Shown: piece after piece, positions 34,979 to 44,975 of the stretch
How positions within the stretch are numbered: the stretch's first letter is position 1
How the letters are laid out: each line of letters starts with the position of its first letter
Assembly: GCF_000177635.2 (NCBI RefSeq)
Contig: NC_014836.1
Location: 2,650,001 to 2,714,000 of the forward strand
Reading direction: 5' to 3'
Origin: Desulfurispirillum indicum S5
Lineage (GTDB): Bacteria; Chrysiogenota; Chrysiogenetes; Chrysiogenales; Chrysiogenaceae
Length of the DNA stretch: 64,000 bases
Notes under the pieces: generated by a model
Databases searched by the model: none
Seen by the model: the letters and a program-made list of their open reading frames with translations, nothing else
What the model was told of the DNA's origin: nothing
Made by a program: the position numbers and the translations under genes

Positions 34979-36952
34979 ATGCTATGCATCACGCTCCCCG
35001 ACGGTACCCAGAAACACTTTGAACACAGCCCGGTGACTCCCATGGAAGTCGCCCTGTCCATTGGCAGGCGTCTGGCCAAAGATGCCGTTTCCGCCCGTGT
35101 AGATGGTGTCCTGGTTGATATGAATACCCCCCTGACGGCAGATGCCACTCTGGAAATCATCACCGCCAGCTCCGCCGAAGGCCTGGACGTACTACGCCAC
35201 TCTGCCTCCCATATCATGGCCCAGGCCGTCAAGGACCTCTTTGGTGGCGACAAGGTGAAAGTGGCCATCGGCCCCTCCACCAGCGAAGGCTTCTACTACG
35301 ACTTCGATATGGAACACCGCCTCGTGCCCGAGGATCTGGAAAAGATTGAAACGCGCATGGCGGAAATCGCCGCCGCCGACCAACCCTTCGTGTGTCGCAA
35401 AATGGAACGCGCCGAAGCCATAAACACTTTCAAGCAACAGGGAGAACTCTTCAAAGTGGAGCTCCTGCAGCAGGATATTCTTGATGACCAGGTGGGAATC
35501 TATCAGCAGGGCAGTTTCCTGGACCTGTGTCGCGGTCCGCACATTCCCAGCACTGGAAAGCTTGGCGCCGGCAGCTTCAAACTCCTGAGCATCGCCGGGG
35601 CCTACTGGCGTGGAGATGAAAAGCGGCCCATGCTGCAGCGTATCTACGGAACCGCCTTCGCCACGGAAAAAGAGCTCAGGGAATACCTGTTTTTCCTGGA
35701 AGAAGCGAAAAAGCGCGATCACCGCAAGCTGGGCAAAGAACTGGATCTGTTCCACTTTGACCCGGAAGTGGCCGTGGCCTCACCATTTTTCCACCCCAAG
35801 GGAACCGTGGTTTACAACCAGCTGCTGGAGTTTATCCGCGAAATGTACCGCTACTACGGGTACGGCGAAGTGATCACGCCCCAGGTCATGGATGTGGAAC
35901 TGTGGAAGCGCAGCGGTCACTATGACAACTACGTGGAAAACATGTACTTCACGGAGCTGGATGGGCAGCATAATGCCCTCAAGCCCATGAACTGCCCTAC
36001 CCACGTGATGATCTATGGCGCCTCAAGCCGCTCCTACCGCGACCTGCCCGTGCGCTATGCCGACTTCGGCCGCCTGCACCGCTACGAACGCAGCGGGGTA
36101 GTCCAGGGGCTGACGCGCGTACGCACATTCTGCCAGGACGATGCCCATATTTTCTGCCGTCCCGATCAGATCGAAGACGAAATCAAAAATCTGATTGACT
36201 TAATCCTGAAAACTTATAAAGTATTCGATTTTGAGGATATCGCCATCGGCCTGTCCACACGGCCCGAAAAAAGTATCGGCAGTGACGAGATATGGCAGAA
36301 GGCTGAATCCGCTCTGGCAGCAGCCCTGAACAGCCTTAGCGTGAAGTTTTCCATCAATGAGGGCGATGGCGCCTTCTACGGTCCCAAGATCGACTTCCAG
36401 GTTCGCGATGCCATCCGCCGCTCCTGGCAGCTGGCAACCGTGCAACTGGACTTCTCCATGCCCCAGCGCTTTGGCGCCAGTTACGTGGATGAGCAGGGAC
36501 AGCGCCAGGCACCGGTTATGATTCACCGCGCCGTGCTGGGCTCCATTGAAAGGTTCATGGGCCTTTATCTGGAGCATACTGCGGGAGCCCTGCCTTTCTG
36601 GCTGGCACCGGTGCAGTGCAGTATCATTCCCGTGAATGATGAACTGCTGCCCTTCTGTCAGCAGCTGCGCCAGATTCTCACCCGTCTTGGCTATCGAGTG
36701 GAAGTGGATGCGTCCAGTGAGTCCATGGGCAAGAAGATTCGACGCAGCCAGACCCAGAAGCACCCCTACACCCTGGTGGTGGGAAAAAAGGAACTGGAAG
36801 AGCGAATCTTCGCGGTGCGCGCCTACGGGCACAAGGATACCTTTGCCAGCAGCTGGGAAGAACTGCTGGAGCGATTTCACCAGGAGAACAACCGGGCCCG
36901 TCTGGCGATGGGCTACCATGTGGCACCAGCCCACATCATCGGTTTCCCCTAA
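34979..36952 (+). CDS. thrS: Threonyl-tRNA synthetase
   Basis: 657 residues, a class II synthetase with the full ThrRS layout: TGS domain (1-65), editing/second additional domain with HSASHIMAQAV and the C-x-H region CRGPHIPSTG, catalytic core with motif 2 region FGRLHRYERSG and VRTFCQDDAHIFC, motif 3 HRAVLGSIERFMG, and the anticodon-binding domain ending YHVAPAHIIGFP. Core Zn ligands are Cys in MNCPTH and the two His residues of DDAHIF and MIHRAV. The ribosome site is weak (AAAGGAT, 10 bases from ATG). It heads the thrS-infC-rpmI-rplT-pheS-pheT block. Confidence 0.97.
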   Translation: MLCITLPDGTQKHFEHSPVTPMEVALSIGRRLAKDAVSARVDGVLVDMNTPLTADATLEIITASSAEGLDVLRHSASHIMAQAVKDLFGGDKVKVAIGPSTSEGFYYDFDMEHRLVPEDLEKIETRMAEIAAADQPFVCRKMERAEAINTFKQQGELFKVELLQQDILDDQVGIYQQGSFLDLCRGPHIPSTGKLGAGSFKLLSIAGAYWRGDEKRPMLQRIYGTAFATEKELREYLFFLEEAKKRDHRKLGKELDLFHFDPEVAVASPFFHPKGTVVYNQLLEFIREMYRYYGYGEVITPQVMDVELWKRSGHYDNYVENMYFTELDGQHNALKPMNCPTHVMIYGASSRSYRDLPVRYADFGRLHRYERSGVVQGLTRVRTFCQDDAHIFCRPDQIEDEIKNLIDLILKTYKVFDFEDIAIGLSTRPEKSIGSDEIWQKAESALAAALNSLSVKFSINEGDGAFYGPKIDFQVRDAIRRSWQLATVQLDFSMPQRFGASYVDEQGQRQAPVMIHRAVLGSIERFMGLYLEHTAGALPFWLAPVQCSIIPVNDELLPFCQQLRQILTRLGYRVEVDASSESMGKKIRRSQTQKHPYTLVVGKKELEERIFAVRAYGHKDTFASSWEELLERFHQENNRARLAMGYHVAPAHIIGFP

Positions 36953-37106
36953 CAGCTTGCTGAAATACCTCAAAAGACGCAGGCAATTGAAAAATGCTCA
37001 GGTGCAAGGCGCTCGCGGAGCAAGGAATGAAGCGTACTCCCCGTACGTTGCAGTGACGCGCGACGGCGAGCAACACCGCAGATGAGGGTTTTTCAGCAGC
37101 CTGCTA
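36950..37106. repeat. Palindromic intergenic repeat between thrS and infC
   Basis: The ends are complementary: TAACAGCTTGCTGAAA at the thrS stop and TTTTTCAGCAGCCTGCTA at 37089-37106. The inside contains further hairpins, such as CGTAC-TCCC-CGTACG, and GCTCGC paired with GGCGAGC. The TTTTTCAGCAGCCTGCTA end is the kind of sequence seen in widespread intergenic repeats of anaerobic proteobacteria (recalled, not checked). It may act as a transcript processing or attenuation element upstream of infC. Confidence 0.55.
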
Positions 37107-37178
37107 ACGTGGCATACGCCTTCGGGCTTTGCAATATATCAGGATCGGCTCACCCACAACATCACAGGAGGTTTACGT

Positions 37179-37700
37179 ATTAGCAAGGATCAGCGTCCAA
37201 AGATCAACGAGGAAATCAGAGCCACGGAAATGCGTGTTGTTCTGGACTCAGGCGAAATGCTGGGTGTCCTCACCCGAGAAGAAGCGCTAGAAGCGGCGCA
37301 CAACAGGGGCCTTGACTTGGTCGAAGTCGCCCCGGCCGCAAAGCCACCGGTCTGCAAGATCATGGATTTTGGCAAATTTGCCTATGAGCAGTCCAAAAAG
37401 CAGAAGGAAGCCAAAAAGAATCAGAAGCTCATCGTCATCAAGGAAGTGAAATTTCGCCCCAAGATCGAGGAACATGACTACAACTTCAAGTTGAAGCATG
37501 CTCAGCGTTTCCTGGAGGACGGTGCCAAGGTCAAGGTGACCATCATGTACCGTGGCCGCGAAATGGCCCACACCGAGATCGGTCGCGAGATTCTGAACAA
37601 AGTGGTTGCCGATATGGAAGGACTGTGCACCGTGGAAGCTCCTCCCAAACTGGAAGGACGCAACATGACCATGATGCTGGCGCCGGTAAAACCCAAATAA
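37179..37700 (+). CDS. infC: Translation initiation factor IF-3 (AUU start)
   Basis: 173 residues. The real start is an ATT at 37179, in frame 17 codons upstream of the first ATG, placed 7 bases after AGGAGG (37166-37171). It adds the expected N-terminal [14 protein letters not shown], which carries the family INEEIR motif. An AUU start is known in E. coli infC, where it allows autorepression by IF-3 proofreading, so the same control is likely. The body shows [14 protein letters not shown]-like N-domain, [16 protein letters not shown] and the C-terminal RGREM..TEIG helix. It is followed by rpmI and rplT. Confidence 0.95.
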   Translation: MSKDQRPKINEEIRATEMRVVLDSGEMLGVLTREEALEAAHNRGLDLVEVAPAAKPPVCKIMDFGKFAYEQSKKQKEAKKNQKLIVIKEVKFRPKIEEHDYNFKLKHAQRFLEDGAKVKVTIMYRGREMAHTEIGREILNKVVADMEGLCTVEAPPKLEGRNMTMMLAPVKPK

Positions 37701-37711
37701 CGGAGATAAGC

Positions 37712-37909
37712 ATGTACAAACTGAAGACCAAAAGAGCTGCCGCCAAGCGCTTCAAGGCGACTGGCAGTGGCAAAATACGACGAAACCAGGCGTTTATGCG
37801 CCATATTTTGACGAAAAAGTCCTCCAAGCGCAAATCTCAGCTCAAGAATCCCGCACTGGTTGCTGCCGTTGACGTCCCCAACGTCAAGCGCATGATCCCG
37901 TACGCGTAA
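37712..37909 (+). CDS. rpmI: 50S ribosomal protein L35
   Basis: 65 residues, highly basic: [20 protein letters not shown] at the N-terminus and [12 protein letters not shown] in the middle are the L35 signatures. CGGAG lies before the ATG at 37712, 12 bases after infC. The position between infC and rplT is conserved in bacteria. Confidence 0.96.
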   Translation: MYKLKTKRAAAKRFKATGSGKIRRNQAFMRHILTKKSSKRKSQLKNPALVAAVDVPNVKRMIPYA

Positions 37910-37924
37910 GAAAGAGGTGAACAC

Positions 37925-38278
37925 ATGCGTGTAAAAGGTGGATTCGTCACACGACGTCGTCATAAAAAAGTTCTCAAACAAACCAAAGGTTACCGCGGCG
38001 GCCGCAGTAATCTCTTCCGTATGGCCAATACCACACTGGTACGGGCCCTGAATTTCGCTTTCCGCGACCGCAAGGTGCGCAAGCGCGAATTCCGCCGTCT
38101 GTGGATCATCCGCATCAACGCGGCTGTTCGTCCCCACGGCCTTTCCTACAGCCGATTTATGCACGGTCTGAAACAGGCACAGGTTCATCTTGACAGGAAA
38201 GTCCTTGCCGACATGGCCGTCAACAGCCCCTCCTCATTTGAAGCTGTGGTAGGAAAAGCCAAAGGGGCTTTGTCCTGA
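37925..38278 (+). CDS. rplT: 50S ribosomal protein L20
   Basis: 117 residues, the normal length. The basic N-terminal arm [19 protein letters not shown] and [29 protein letters not shown] segments match L20. It binds 23S rRNA early in assembly and represses infC-rpmI-rplT in some bacteria. AAGAGGTG precedes the ATG. An intrinsic terminator-like hairpin follows before pheS. Confidence 0.97.
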   Translation: MRVKGGFVTRRRHKKVLKQTKGYRGGRSNLFRMANTTLVRALNFAFRDRKVRKREFRRLWIIRINAAVRPHGLSYSRFMHGLKQAQVHLDRKVLADMAVNSPSSFEAVVGKAKGALS

Positions 38279-38341
38279 TCGCAACTTCGTGAACGTTGTG
38301 AGGTTTTGAAAGTCCATTCCTGATACCAAGACGAGATGAAG

Positions 38342-38379
38342 AGCCTGTGCCTGCACCTGTTGCGGGCCAGGCTTTTTTT
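38342..38379 (+). terminator. Intrinsic terminator or attenuator between rplT and pheS
   Basis: AGCCTG (38342-38347) pairs with CAGGCT (38368-38373) around an inner GC-rich loop, followed by seven T residues. It sits 28 bases before pheS and may reduce read-through into pheST. No Phe-rich leader peptide is visible. Confidence 0.6.
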
Positions 38380-38406
38380 GTCACTTACAGTACACGCAGG
38401 TGATTA

Positions 38407-39540
38407 ATGAGTGAAACAATAGAAGCAAAAAAGAAAGCTGATGCAGCAATTAATGAGGCATTAGAACGATTGTCCATAGTTCCCCGCTTGATAGATGAGT
38501 TAAACGCTCCAGTTCGGGATGCATTGAAAAGCTTTGAAAAAATAAATGACATGATTAAAGAGATTGAGGAAGCTCCCGGCACACGTCAGCTGGATGAGTT
38601 GCGAATACACTATCTGGGGAAAAAAGGTTTTATTGCGGCTGCTATGCAGCAGCTCAAAGATGTTGCACCTGAGGAGCGGCCTAGCGCTGGCAAGGTGGTC
38701 AATGAAGTCAAACAGGCTATAAGTATGGCCCTTGAAGCAAGGGTTCATGCTTGCGCCGAACTGGAGCAGGCCGAAGCCCTGCAGCGCGAGCGGGTGGATG
38801 TGAGTCTCCCCGGAATCAGCCCCAACACTCCCGGTGCGCTCCATCCCCTGACACGCGTTATGCATGAAATCATTGCCATCTTCGCCAGCCTGGGCTTTAC
38901 CGTCAAGGAAGGTCCGGAAATCGAGATGGATTTTTATAACTTTGAGGCCCTGAATATTCCGAAGAACCATCCTGCCCGCGATATGCAGGATACCTTCTAT
39001 ATTTCCGAAGAAATTCTGCTGCGCACCCACACCTCTCCGGTGCAGGTGCGCACCATGCTGAACCAGCAGCCTCCCGTTCGCATCATTGCGCCGGGTAAGG
39101 TGTATCGCTGCGACAGCGACATCACCCACACTCCCATGTTCCACCAGGTGGAGGGGCTGCTGATCGACCAAAGCACCACCTTTGCCGATCTCAAGGGTGT
39201 GCTGGAGTATTTCTGCAAGGCCATGTTCGGCGAGAATACGGCTGTGCGCTTCCGTCCTTCCTTCTTCCCCTTCACCGAACCCAGTGCCGAAGTGGATATC
39301 CAGTGCGTCATGTGCCGGGGCAAGGGCTGCCGCGTCTGTAAGGAGACGGGCTGGCTGGAGATCCTGGGCTGTGGCATGGTGGACCCCAATGTTTTTGAGG
39401 CCGTCAAGTACGACCCGGAAGTGTATCAGGGCTTTGCCTTCGGCATGGGTGTAGAGCGCATTACCATGCTCAAGTACGGGATCAATGACCTGCGCCTCTT
39501 CTTTGAAAACGATTTGCGTTTTCTGAAGCAGTACCAGTGA
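38407..39540 (+). CDS. pheS: Phenylalanyl-tRNA synthetase alpha subunit
   Basis: 377 residues, about 40 longer than most PheS. Residues 45-100 are the usual N-terminal coiled coil ([13 protein letters not shown]), and the catalytic part shows [50 protein letters not shown] and [17 protein letters not shown] (motif 3). The extra N-terminal 45 residues and the first 100 codons are visibly AT-richer than the rest. AGGTG lies 5 bases before the ATG; an internal ATG at 38551 would give a normal-length protein but has no ribosome site. It pairs with PheT, 14 bases downstream. Confidence 0.95.
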   Translation: MSETIEAKKKADAAINEALERLSIVPRLIDELNAPVRDALKSFEKINDMIKEIEEAPGTRQLDELRIHYLGKKGFIAAAMQQLKDVAPEERPSAGKVVNEVKQAISMALEARVHACAELEQAEALQRERVDVSLPGISPNTPGALHPLTRVMHEIIAIFASLGFTVKEGPEIEMDFYNFEALNIPKNHPARDMQDTFYISEEILLRTHTSPVQVRTMLNQQPPVRIIAPGKVYRCDSDITHTPMFHQVEGLLIDQSTTFADLKGVLEYFCKAMFGENTAVRFRPSFFPFTEPSAEVDIQCVMCRGKGCRVCKETGWLEILGCGMVDPNVFEAVKYDPEVYQGFAFGMGVERITMLKYGINDLRLFFENDLRFLKQYQ

Positions 39541-39554
39541 CAAGGGGATAAACC

Positions 39555-41936
39555 ATGAGAGTAAGTTACAGCTGGCTGAAAGAATATACGGATATTCCAC
39601 TGGAGCCGCGGGAGCTGGCCGATCGCCTGACCCTGCAGGGTCTGGAAGTGGATGCCATCATCGAATACGGCAACTTCACCCATGTGGTGGTTGGCCAGAT
39701 TGAATCCATCGAGGGTCACCCCAATGCGGACAAGCTTTCCCTGTGCGTGGTGAACGTTGGCCAGGAACGCAGTCTTTCCATTGTCTGCGGGGCGACCAAC
39801 ATGAAAAGTGGCGACCGCGTGCCCGTTGCCCTGCCGGGGGCTGTCCTGCCCGGTGGCTTTGCCATCAAGGTGAGTAAACTGCGCGGCGTGCAGTCCGAGG
39901 GCATGCTGTGTTCCCGCTCTGAACTTGGCTTGGAAGAGCATTCCAGCGGACTCTTTATCCTGCCTGCTGATGCACCCATCGGCACTGAGGTGGCCCGGTA
40001 TCTGGAACTGCGCGATACGGCTATTGAGATTGGCCTGACCCCAAATCGCTCCGACTGCCTCAGCCATGTGGGTGTGGCGCGGGAGGTCAGCGTCATGACC
40101 AACAGTCAGGTGCGCCTGGCGAAGCTGGATCTGCGGGAGGCGGGGAAACCGGCCAGCGAATATGTGCAGGTTGACACCAGCGACTCCGGCGATTGCCCAC
40201 GCTACATGGCGCGCATTGTAACCGGCGTGCGTATCCAGCCATCGCCCCAGTGGCTGCAGAATCGCCTGGTAGCCTGTGGTATCAGACCCATCAACAATAT
40301 TGTCGATATTACCAACTACATCATGCTGGGCCTTGGTCACCCGCTGCATGCCTTTGACTATGACAAGCTGGAACGCAAAGAGGTTCTGGTGCGACGCGCC
40401 CGCGCCGGTGAAACCATGGTGACCCTGGATGAAGTCACCCGTGAGCTGACGGAGCAGGATATGGTCATTACCGATGGGCAGAAGCCCATTGCCCTGGCCG
40501 GAGTTATGGGTGGCCTGCACAGTTCCATCGACAACGGAACCACCACGGTGCTCATCGAGGCCGCAACCTTCGATGGCAGCGTGGTGCGCAAGACGGCCAA
40601 GCGGCTGGCACTGCACAGCGAATCCAGCCACCGTTTCGAGCGTGGCGTTGACCCCAATGGCTGCCAGTACGCCATTGACCTGGCAGCCCATCTGATGGCG
40701 GAACTGGGAGGCGGAACCATTGCCCCCGGTGCGGTTGATTGCTACAAGGCGGTCAGTATGCCCCGCACACTCCTTCTGCGCCTGCCGCGCATCCGGCAGA
40801 TTCTTGGTGCCACTATCGGGGTCGAAGAGGTGGTGCAGATTCTGCAAAGGCTGGGCATGACTGTCCTGTCATCCCAGGATGACGTCCTGCAGGTGCAGGT
40901 GCCTACCTACACGGGGGATATTCACCGTGAAGTCGACCTGATTGAGGAAATTGCCCGTATCTACGGCTACGCCAACATTGCGCCCGCCCTGCCGGCCGTG
41001 GAGGCTCTGCCGCCCCAGAAGACCCGCGAGGAGGCCCTGCTGGATATCAAGCAGACTCTGGCCGGACGCGGATACTTCGAAGCGATCAACTACTCCTTCA
41101 CTTCCGCCAGCAACCTGGAGAAAGTTCTAGGGGCTGGCAAGCGCGTACACCTGCTCAATGCCATATCGGAAGAGCTGGCGGTGATGCGCACCAGCCTGAT
41201 TCCCAGTCTGCTGATGAACATCAAGGGCAACCTGCACCTGGGGCAGGACAGCCTGCGCCTGCAGGAAATTTCCTATGCCGTGTGCGAAGGGCACGATGGC
41301 ACCGGCGAGATTCCCCCTTCGCGCCTGTTGCTGTCTGGAGCGGTTTGCGGTGAAATGCCTAAGCAGTGGTGGACCGACTCTCCCCAACCCTTGGGGATTT
41401 TCCATGTGAAGGGTGATCTGGAGTTCCTGTGGAATCACCTGGGGCTCGCGCTTGAGGTGCGCCCCGCTTCCCGGCCCTGGCTGCACCCGGGTATCAGTGC
41501 CGATATTGTGCTTGATGGTGTGACCATCGGGTATCTGGGTGAGATCCATCCCCAGGTGCGCCAGGCACTTGATCTGGAGGCCCGGGTAACGGTCTTCGAG
41601 ATAGAGATGGAGCCCGTGCTGAACAGCAGCCTGGCGCGCAGCTGGGGCTTCAGCGAAATCTCCCGCTTCCCCTCCACCTGGCGCGACCTTGCCTTTGTCG
41701 TCAATCAGGCGGTAACGACCCAGCAGGTGATTGATGCCATGCGGGGATCAGGGGCGCTGTATCTGGAGAATATTCGCCTCTTTGACGTGTATCAGCTGGA
41801 TGGGGAGCGCAAATCCCTGGCATTCCACCTGGTCTTCCGCGATGCCAGTCAGACTCTCACCGATGTCATAGTTGACCAGCAAATCAAGGCAATTGTTGAA
41901 AGCGTAAGCAGGAAAACCGGCGGAACCCTGCGCTGA
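39555..41936 (+). CDS. pheT: Phenylalanyl-tRNA synthetase beta subunit
   Basis: 793 residues, the full-length bacterial PheT. An EMAP-like tRNA-binding domain lies near 40-155 (HPNADKLSLCVVNVG, VALPGAVLPGG), B3/B4 editing domain follows (VDITNYIMLGLGHPLHAFD, ESSHRFERGVDP), B5 (DLIEEIARIYGY) and the C-terminal ferredoxin-fold anticodon domain (FSEISRFPSTWRDLAFVV). It forms the alpha2-beta2 enzyme with PheS and proofreads mischarged Tyr. AGGGGAT lies upstream of the ATG. Confidence 0.97.
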   Translation: MRVSYSWLKEYTDIPLEPRELADRLTLQGLEVDAIIEYGNFTHVVVGQIESIEGHPNADKLSLCVVNVGQERSLSIVCGATNMKSGDRVPVALPGAVLPGGFAIKVSKLRGVQSEGMLCSRSELGLEEHSSGLFILPADAPIGTEVARYLELRDTAIEIGLTPNRSDCLSHVGVAREVSVMTNSQVRLAKLDLREAGKPASEYVQVDTSDSGDCPRYMARIVTGVRIQPSPQWLQNRLVACGIRPINNIVDITNYIMLGLGHPLHAFDYDKLERKEVLVRRARAGETMVTLDEVTRELTEQDMVITDGQKPIALAGVMGGLHSSIDNGTTTVLIEAATFDGSVVRKTAKRLALHSESSHRFERGVDPNGCQYAIDLAAHLMAELGGGTIAPGAVDCYKAVSMPRTLLLRLPRIRQILGATIGVEEVVQILQRLGMTVLSSQDDVLQVQVPTYTGDIHREVDLIEEIARIYGYANIAPALPAVEALPPQKTREEALLDIKQTLAGRGYFEAINYSFTSASNLEKVLGAGKRVHLLNAISEELAVMRTSLIPSLLMNIKGNLHLGQDSLRLQEISYAVCEGHDGTGEIPPSRLLLSGAVCGEMPKQWWTDSPQPLGIFHVKGDLEFLWNHLGLALEVRPASRPWLHPGISADIVLDGVTIGYLGEIHPQVRQALDLEARVTVFEIEMEPVLNSSLARSWGFSEISRFPSTWRDLAFVVNQAVTTQQVIDAMRGSGALYLENIRLFDVYQLDGERKSLAFHLVFRDASQTLTDVIVDQQIKAIVESVSRKTGGTLR

Positions 41937-42008
41937 CAGGTGAAAAACGTTGACAGCTGTTACAGTGAACGTATAAACTTTCTAAACATAGGAAAAGGGG
42001 AATTCGCC

Positions 42009-42299
42009 ATGAGCTTAAGCCATTTGGATATGTTAAACCAGAAGGTACAAGCGCTCATTAGCCGTAACGATCACCTGGAACAGGCGGGCACGGAAATGGA
42101 GCGTAAGGTTTCAGACCTGGAGCTTGCCGTCCTGGAGAGCGAGGAGATCATCCAGCAGCTCAAAGAAGAAAATCAGAGCCTGCGTGATTCCTATGCGGCG
42201 AGAATAGAAGAGCTCACTGCGGAAATTAATACCTATAAAACCAGAGTTGAGTCTATACTGGGAACCCTGGAAAATGTTGATGTCACTCCAAGTCTGTAG
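42009..42299 (+). CDS. Short coiled-coil protein upstream of zapA
   Basis: 96 residues. AAGGGG precedes ATG 42009; the frame extends upstream into pheT-proximal DNA without support. Residues 5-90 form an uninterrupted heptad-rich coiled coil (LNQKVQALISRNDHLEQ, QQLKEENQSLRDSYA). The place just before zapA and the composition recall ZapB, which bridges ZapA to other division proteins, but sequence similarity at this length cannot prove it. Probably cytoplasmic and co-transcribed with zapA. Confidence 0.7.
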   Translation: MSLSHLDMLNQKVQALISRNDHLEQAGTEMERKVSDLELAVLESEEIIQQLKEENQSLRDSYAARIEELTAEINTYKTRVESILGTLENVDVTPSL

Positions 42300-42374
42300 G
42301 ACGCGGAGTCACGCGCGAAAGATGTTCTTGGATTCTGCTGAACCGGGAAATGTCATATCAGTCGGAGTAGCTTC

Positions 42375-42647
42375 TTGCAAGTGACCATAAACGGACAACG
42401 CTATACCCTCAAAGGTGGGAGCAGTCGGGAGCATGTGGAGCAATTAGCCGACTATGTTGACAGGAAATTCCGGGAAGTTTCTGCCAAGGCGCCCCAGACC
42501 TCCATGGAAAAGGTGGCAGTACTGGTAGCCCTGAATATCGCTGAGGAGCTCTTCGCCTCTCAGCGGCAGGCTCAGGAGATGGAAGCCAGCACCAAGAACA
42601 AGACCTTGGATATCCTCAAGGTAATAGACGGCAAACTCAACTTGTAG
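42375..42647 (+). CDS. zapA: Cell division protein ZapA
   Basis: 90 residues. VTINGQRYTLKGGSSREHVEQ with the following LADYVDRKFRE is the ZapA beta-hairpin and first helix, and KVAVLVALNIAEEL begins the long helix that mediates tetramers. ZapA crosslinks FtsZ protofilaments. The start is probably TTG 42375 (GGAG 7 bases upstream); a GTG two codons later is the alternative. The order zapA - 6S RNA - 5-FCL matches E. coli and many other bacteria. Confidence 0.9.
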   Translation: MQVTINGQRYTLKGGSSREHVEQLADYVDRKFREVSAKAPQTSMEKVAVLVALNIAEELFASQRQAQEMEASTKNKTLDILKVIDGKLNL

Positions 42648-42651
42648 AATT

Positions 42652-42832
42652 CCCCTGCGCTGATACGTGATGAAGTGGTGGTTTTGAGCCAATGCTAAGT
42701 GAACGGGATACCGGCCTGTGGGTGGTGTGCACGCCTCCCTTGCGGAGGAAGCCTGAAACCCTGCACTGGTAGCCCACCTGGTTAGACCAGGTTCAAATGC
42801 ACCCACTCACACGACATGTGCGGGGGTTTTTT
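42652..42832 (+). ncRNA. ssrS: 6S RNA
   Basis: About 180 bases between zapA and the 5-FCL gene, the standard place of ssrS. The ends can close: CCCCTGCGC at 42652-42660 with GTGCGGGGG at 42818-42826, followed by T6. The middle can fold into a long interrupted hairpin with an open bubble, as required to mimic an open promoter and bind sigma-70 RNA polymerase. The T-run doubles as terminator. Exact ends are estimates. Confidence 0.82.
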
Positions 42833-42851
42833 CTGTGGACTTTCGCAAAAC

Positions 42852-43421
42852 ATGAAGCAGCAAGTTCGAGACCACTGCCGTAATCTTCGCCAGTCCCTCG
42901 GCGACGAGGAACATTCACATCTTTCCCGGATAGTCTGCCAGCGGGCCATAGCCCTTCTGCGGCACTGTCTCTCCCGCAAGGTTGCCAGCTATATTCCCCT
43001 CAAGGGTGAGGTTTCCGTAGACACCCTGAACTCCTATCTCATGCAGCACAACGGTTCTTTGCTCCTGCCGCGGGTTGAGAACACGGAAGAAATGCACTTT
43101 TGCCGATTTGGCTCAGAAGACCAACTGATAAAAGGACGCTTTGGCCTGCGCCAGCCCGCCCGGAACTGCCCGGTGGACGACCAGCCCGAAGTGATGTTCG
43201 TGCCCGGCATGGCCTTTGACGAGCATCTGAACCGCATTGGGTACGGAAAAGGCTATTATGACCGCTATCTTGAGCGCACCCGCCACCACTGCCTGCTGGT
43301 GGGCCTCAGCCTGGAGCGTTATGTCTTTACCGACATTCCCGCCCATGAACATGACAAAAAGGTACATATGATAATAACAGAAACATCCATACTTGGAGGA
43401 AAGACATGGAATTCATTTTGA
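42852..43421 (+). CDS. ygfA: 5-formyltetrahydrofolate cyclo-ligase
   Basis: 189 residues from the ATG at 42852, the family's usual size; the frame extends into the 6S RNA terminator but those codons are not credible. ATP-binding and active-site motifs are seen: [13 protein letters not shown] and the C-terminal [24 protein letters not shown]. It converts 5-formyl-THF to 5,10-methenyl-THF. No strong ribosome site is seen. The end overlaps rny by 16 bases. Confidence 0.93.
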   Translation: MKQQVRDHCRNLRQSLGDEEHSHLSRIVCQRAIALLRHCLSRKVASYIPLKGEVSVDTLNSYLMQHNGSLLLPRVENTEEMHFCRFGSEDQLIKGRFGLRQPARNCPVDDQPEVMFVPGMAFDEHLNRIGYGKGYYDRYLERTRHHCLLVGLSLERYVFTDIPAHEHDKKVHMIITETSILGGKTWNSF

Positions 43422-44962
43422 TAGCCGCCATCGGCGGTATCGTGATAGGAGCCTTTGCCGGATTCTACTACCAGAAGAATATTACCCAGAAAAGCATGGG
43501 CGCAGCAGCCCAGACAGCGGAAGCCATCGTCAAGAACGCCAGGCAGGAAGCGGCCACGCTTCGCAAGGAAGCGGAAGTTGAGTCCAAGGAGCTGCTGATC
43601 AAGACCCGCCAGGAAGCTGAACGCGACCTGAAAGAGCGCAAGAAGGAGCTCAGCCAGATCGAGAATCGCCTGCTCAGCAAAGAAGGCAATATCGACAAAA
43701 AGCTGGACAGTCTTGACCAGAAAGAAGAGCGCCTGAACCAGAAGGAGAACGCCATCCAGGCCAGGGAGAACGACCTGGAGGAGAAATCCCGCGAACTGGA
43801 ACACGGCCTGGAGCGCCAGCGCCAAGAGCTGGAGCGTATCAGTGGTCTGACCCAGGAAGCTGCCAAGCAGATGCTTATGGAACAGATGCTCCACGAAGCC
43901 CGCGTGGAATCCGCCAAGCAGGCCAAACAGATTGAAGAAGAAGCGCTGGAGGAAGCCGAGCGCAAAGCCAAGAAATACATCTCAACCGCCATTGGCCGCC
44001 TGAGCAGCGACACCGTCTCGGAAATGACCGTCAGTGTGGTGGATCTGCCCAATGACGAAATGAAGGGCCGCATTATCGGCCGCGAAGGCCGCAATATCCG
44101 CGCCCTGGAAGATGTCACCGGCATCAACCTCATCATTGACGACACTCCCGAAGCCGTCATTCTCTCCGGCTACGACGCCATCAAGCGCGAAGTGGCCCGC
44201 CTCTCCCTGGAAAAACTCATCACCGACGGCCGCATCCACCCCGCCCGCATTGAGGAAGTGGTGGAAAAGACCCGCAAGGAAGTGGACCGCACCATCAAGG
44301 AAGCCGGCGAAAGCGCCATCTTCGAACTGGGCATCAACAACATCCACCCCGAGCTGGTGCGCCTGATCGGTCGCCTGAAATACCGTACCTCCTACGGCCA
44401 GAACATCTACAAGCACTCCATTGAAGTGGCCTACATCTGTGGCATCCTGGCCGCCGAGCTGGGAGTAAACGTCCAGGTTGCCAAACGGGCCGGCCTGCTC
44501 CACGACATCGGCAAGGCAGTGGACCACGAAGTGGAAGGCTCCCACGCCATTATCGGTGCTGATCTGGCCAAGAAATACGGAGAAAAACCGGAAATCGTCA
44601 ACGCCATCGGCGCCCACCACGGCGAAATGGAAATGGACTCCGTGGAAGCCGTGCTGGTACAGGCCGGTGACGCTATCAGCGCCGCCCGTCCCGGCGCCCG
44701 CCGCGAAGTGTTGGAGAATTACATCAAGCGCCTGAAAAAGCTGGAGGAAATTGCCGACTCCTTTGATGAAGTGGAAAAGGCCTTTGCCATCCAGGCAGGA
44801 CGCGAAGTACGCATTATCGTAAAAAGTGAGCAGGTCAACGACTCTCAGGTCCACCTGCTCTCCAAGGATATCTCCAAGAAAATCGAGTCCGAACTCACCT
44901 ACCCCGGCCAGATCAAGGTCACCGTTATCCGCGAGACCCGCGCCGTGGAATACGCCCGCTAA
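43406..44962 (+). CDS. rny: Ribonuclease Y
   Basis: 518 residues. An N-terminal membrane helix ([19 protein letters not shown]) is followed by a 150-residue charged coiled coil, a KH domain ([17 protein letters not shown], near 215) and an HD domain ([15 protein letters not shown], metal-binding His-Asp). It is the membrane-anchored endonuclease that starts mRNA decay in bacteria lacking RNase E or alongside it. GGAGG lies 6 bases from the ATG. The gene ends with a strong bidirectional terminator. Confidence 0.97.
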   Translation: MEFILIAAIGGIVIGAFAGFYYQKNITQKSMGAAAQTAEAIVKNARQEAATLRKEAEVESKELLIKTRQEAERDLKERKKELSQIENRLLSKEGNIDKKLDSLDQKEERLNQKENAIQARENDLEEKSRELEHGLERQRQELERISGLTQEAAKQMLMEQMLHEARVESAKQAKQIEEEALEEAERKAKKYISTAIGRLSSDTVSEMTVSVVDLPNDEMKGRIIGREGRNIRALEDVTGINLIIDDTPEAVILSGYDAIKREVARLSLEKLITDGRIHPARIEEVVEKTRKEVDRTIKEAGESAIFELGINNIHPELVRLIGRLKYRTSYGQNIYKHSIEVAYICGILAAELGVNVQVAKRAGLLHDIGKAVDHEVEGSHAIIGADLAKKYGEKPEIVNAIGAHHGEMEMDSVEAVLVQAGDAISAARPGARREVLENYIKRLKKLEEIADSFDEVEKAFAIQAGREVRIIVKSEQVNDSQVHLLSKDISKKIESELTYPGQIKVTVIRETRAVEYAR

Positions 44963-44975
44963 GAAACACACTCAG

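Noticed and set aside
38335-38406. Short frame MKSLCLHLL... before pheS as an attenuation leader peptide
   Set aside because: It has only one Phe codon and no ribosome site; the terminator is more simply the end of the ribosomal-protein transcript.
42766-42802. tRNA-like T-arm (GGTTCAAATGC) after a small hairpin
   Set aside because: No acceptor stem, anticodon arm or CCA fits around it; the position between zapA and 5-FCL and the closing ends show it belongs to 6S RNA.
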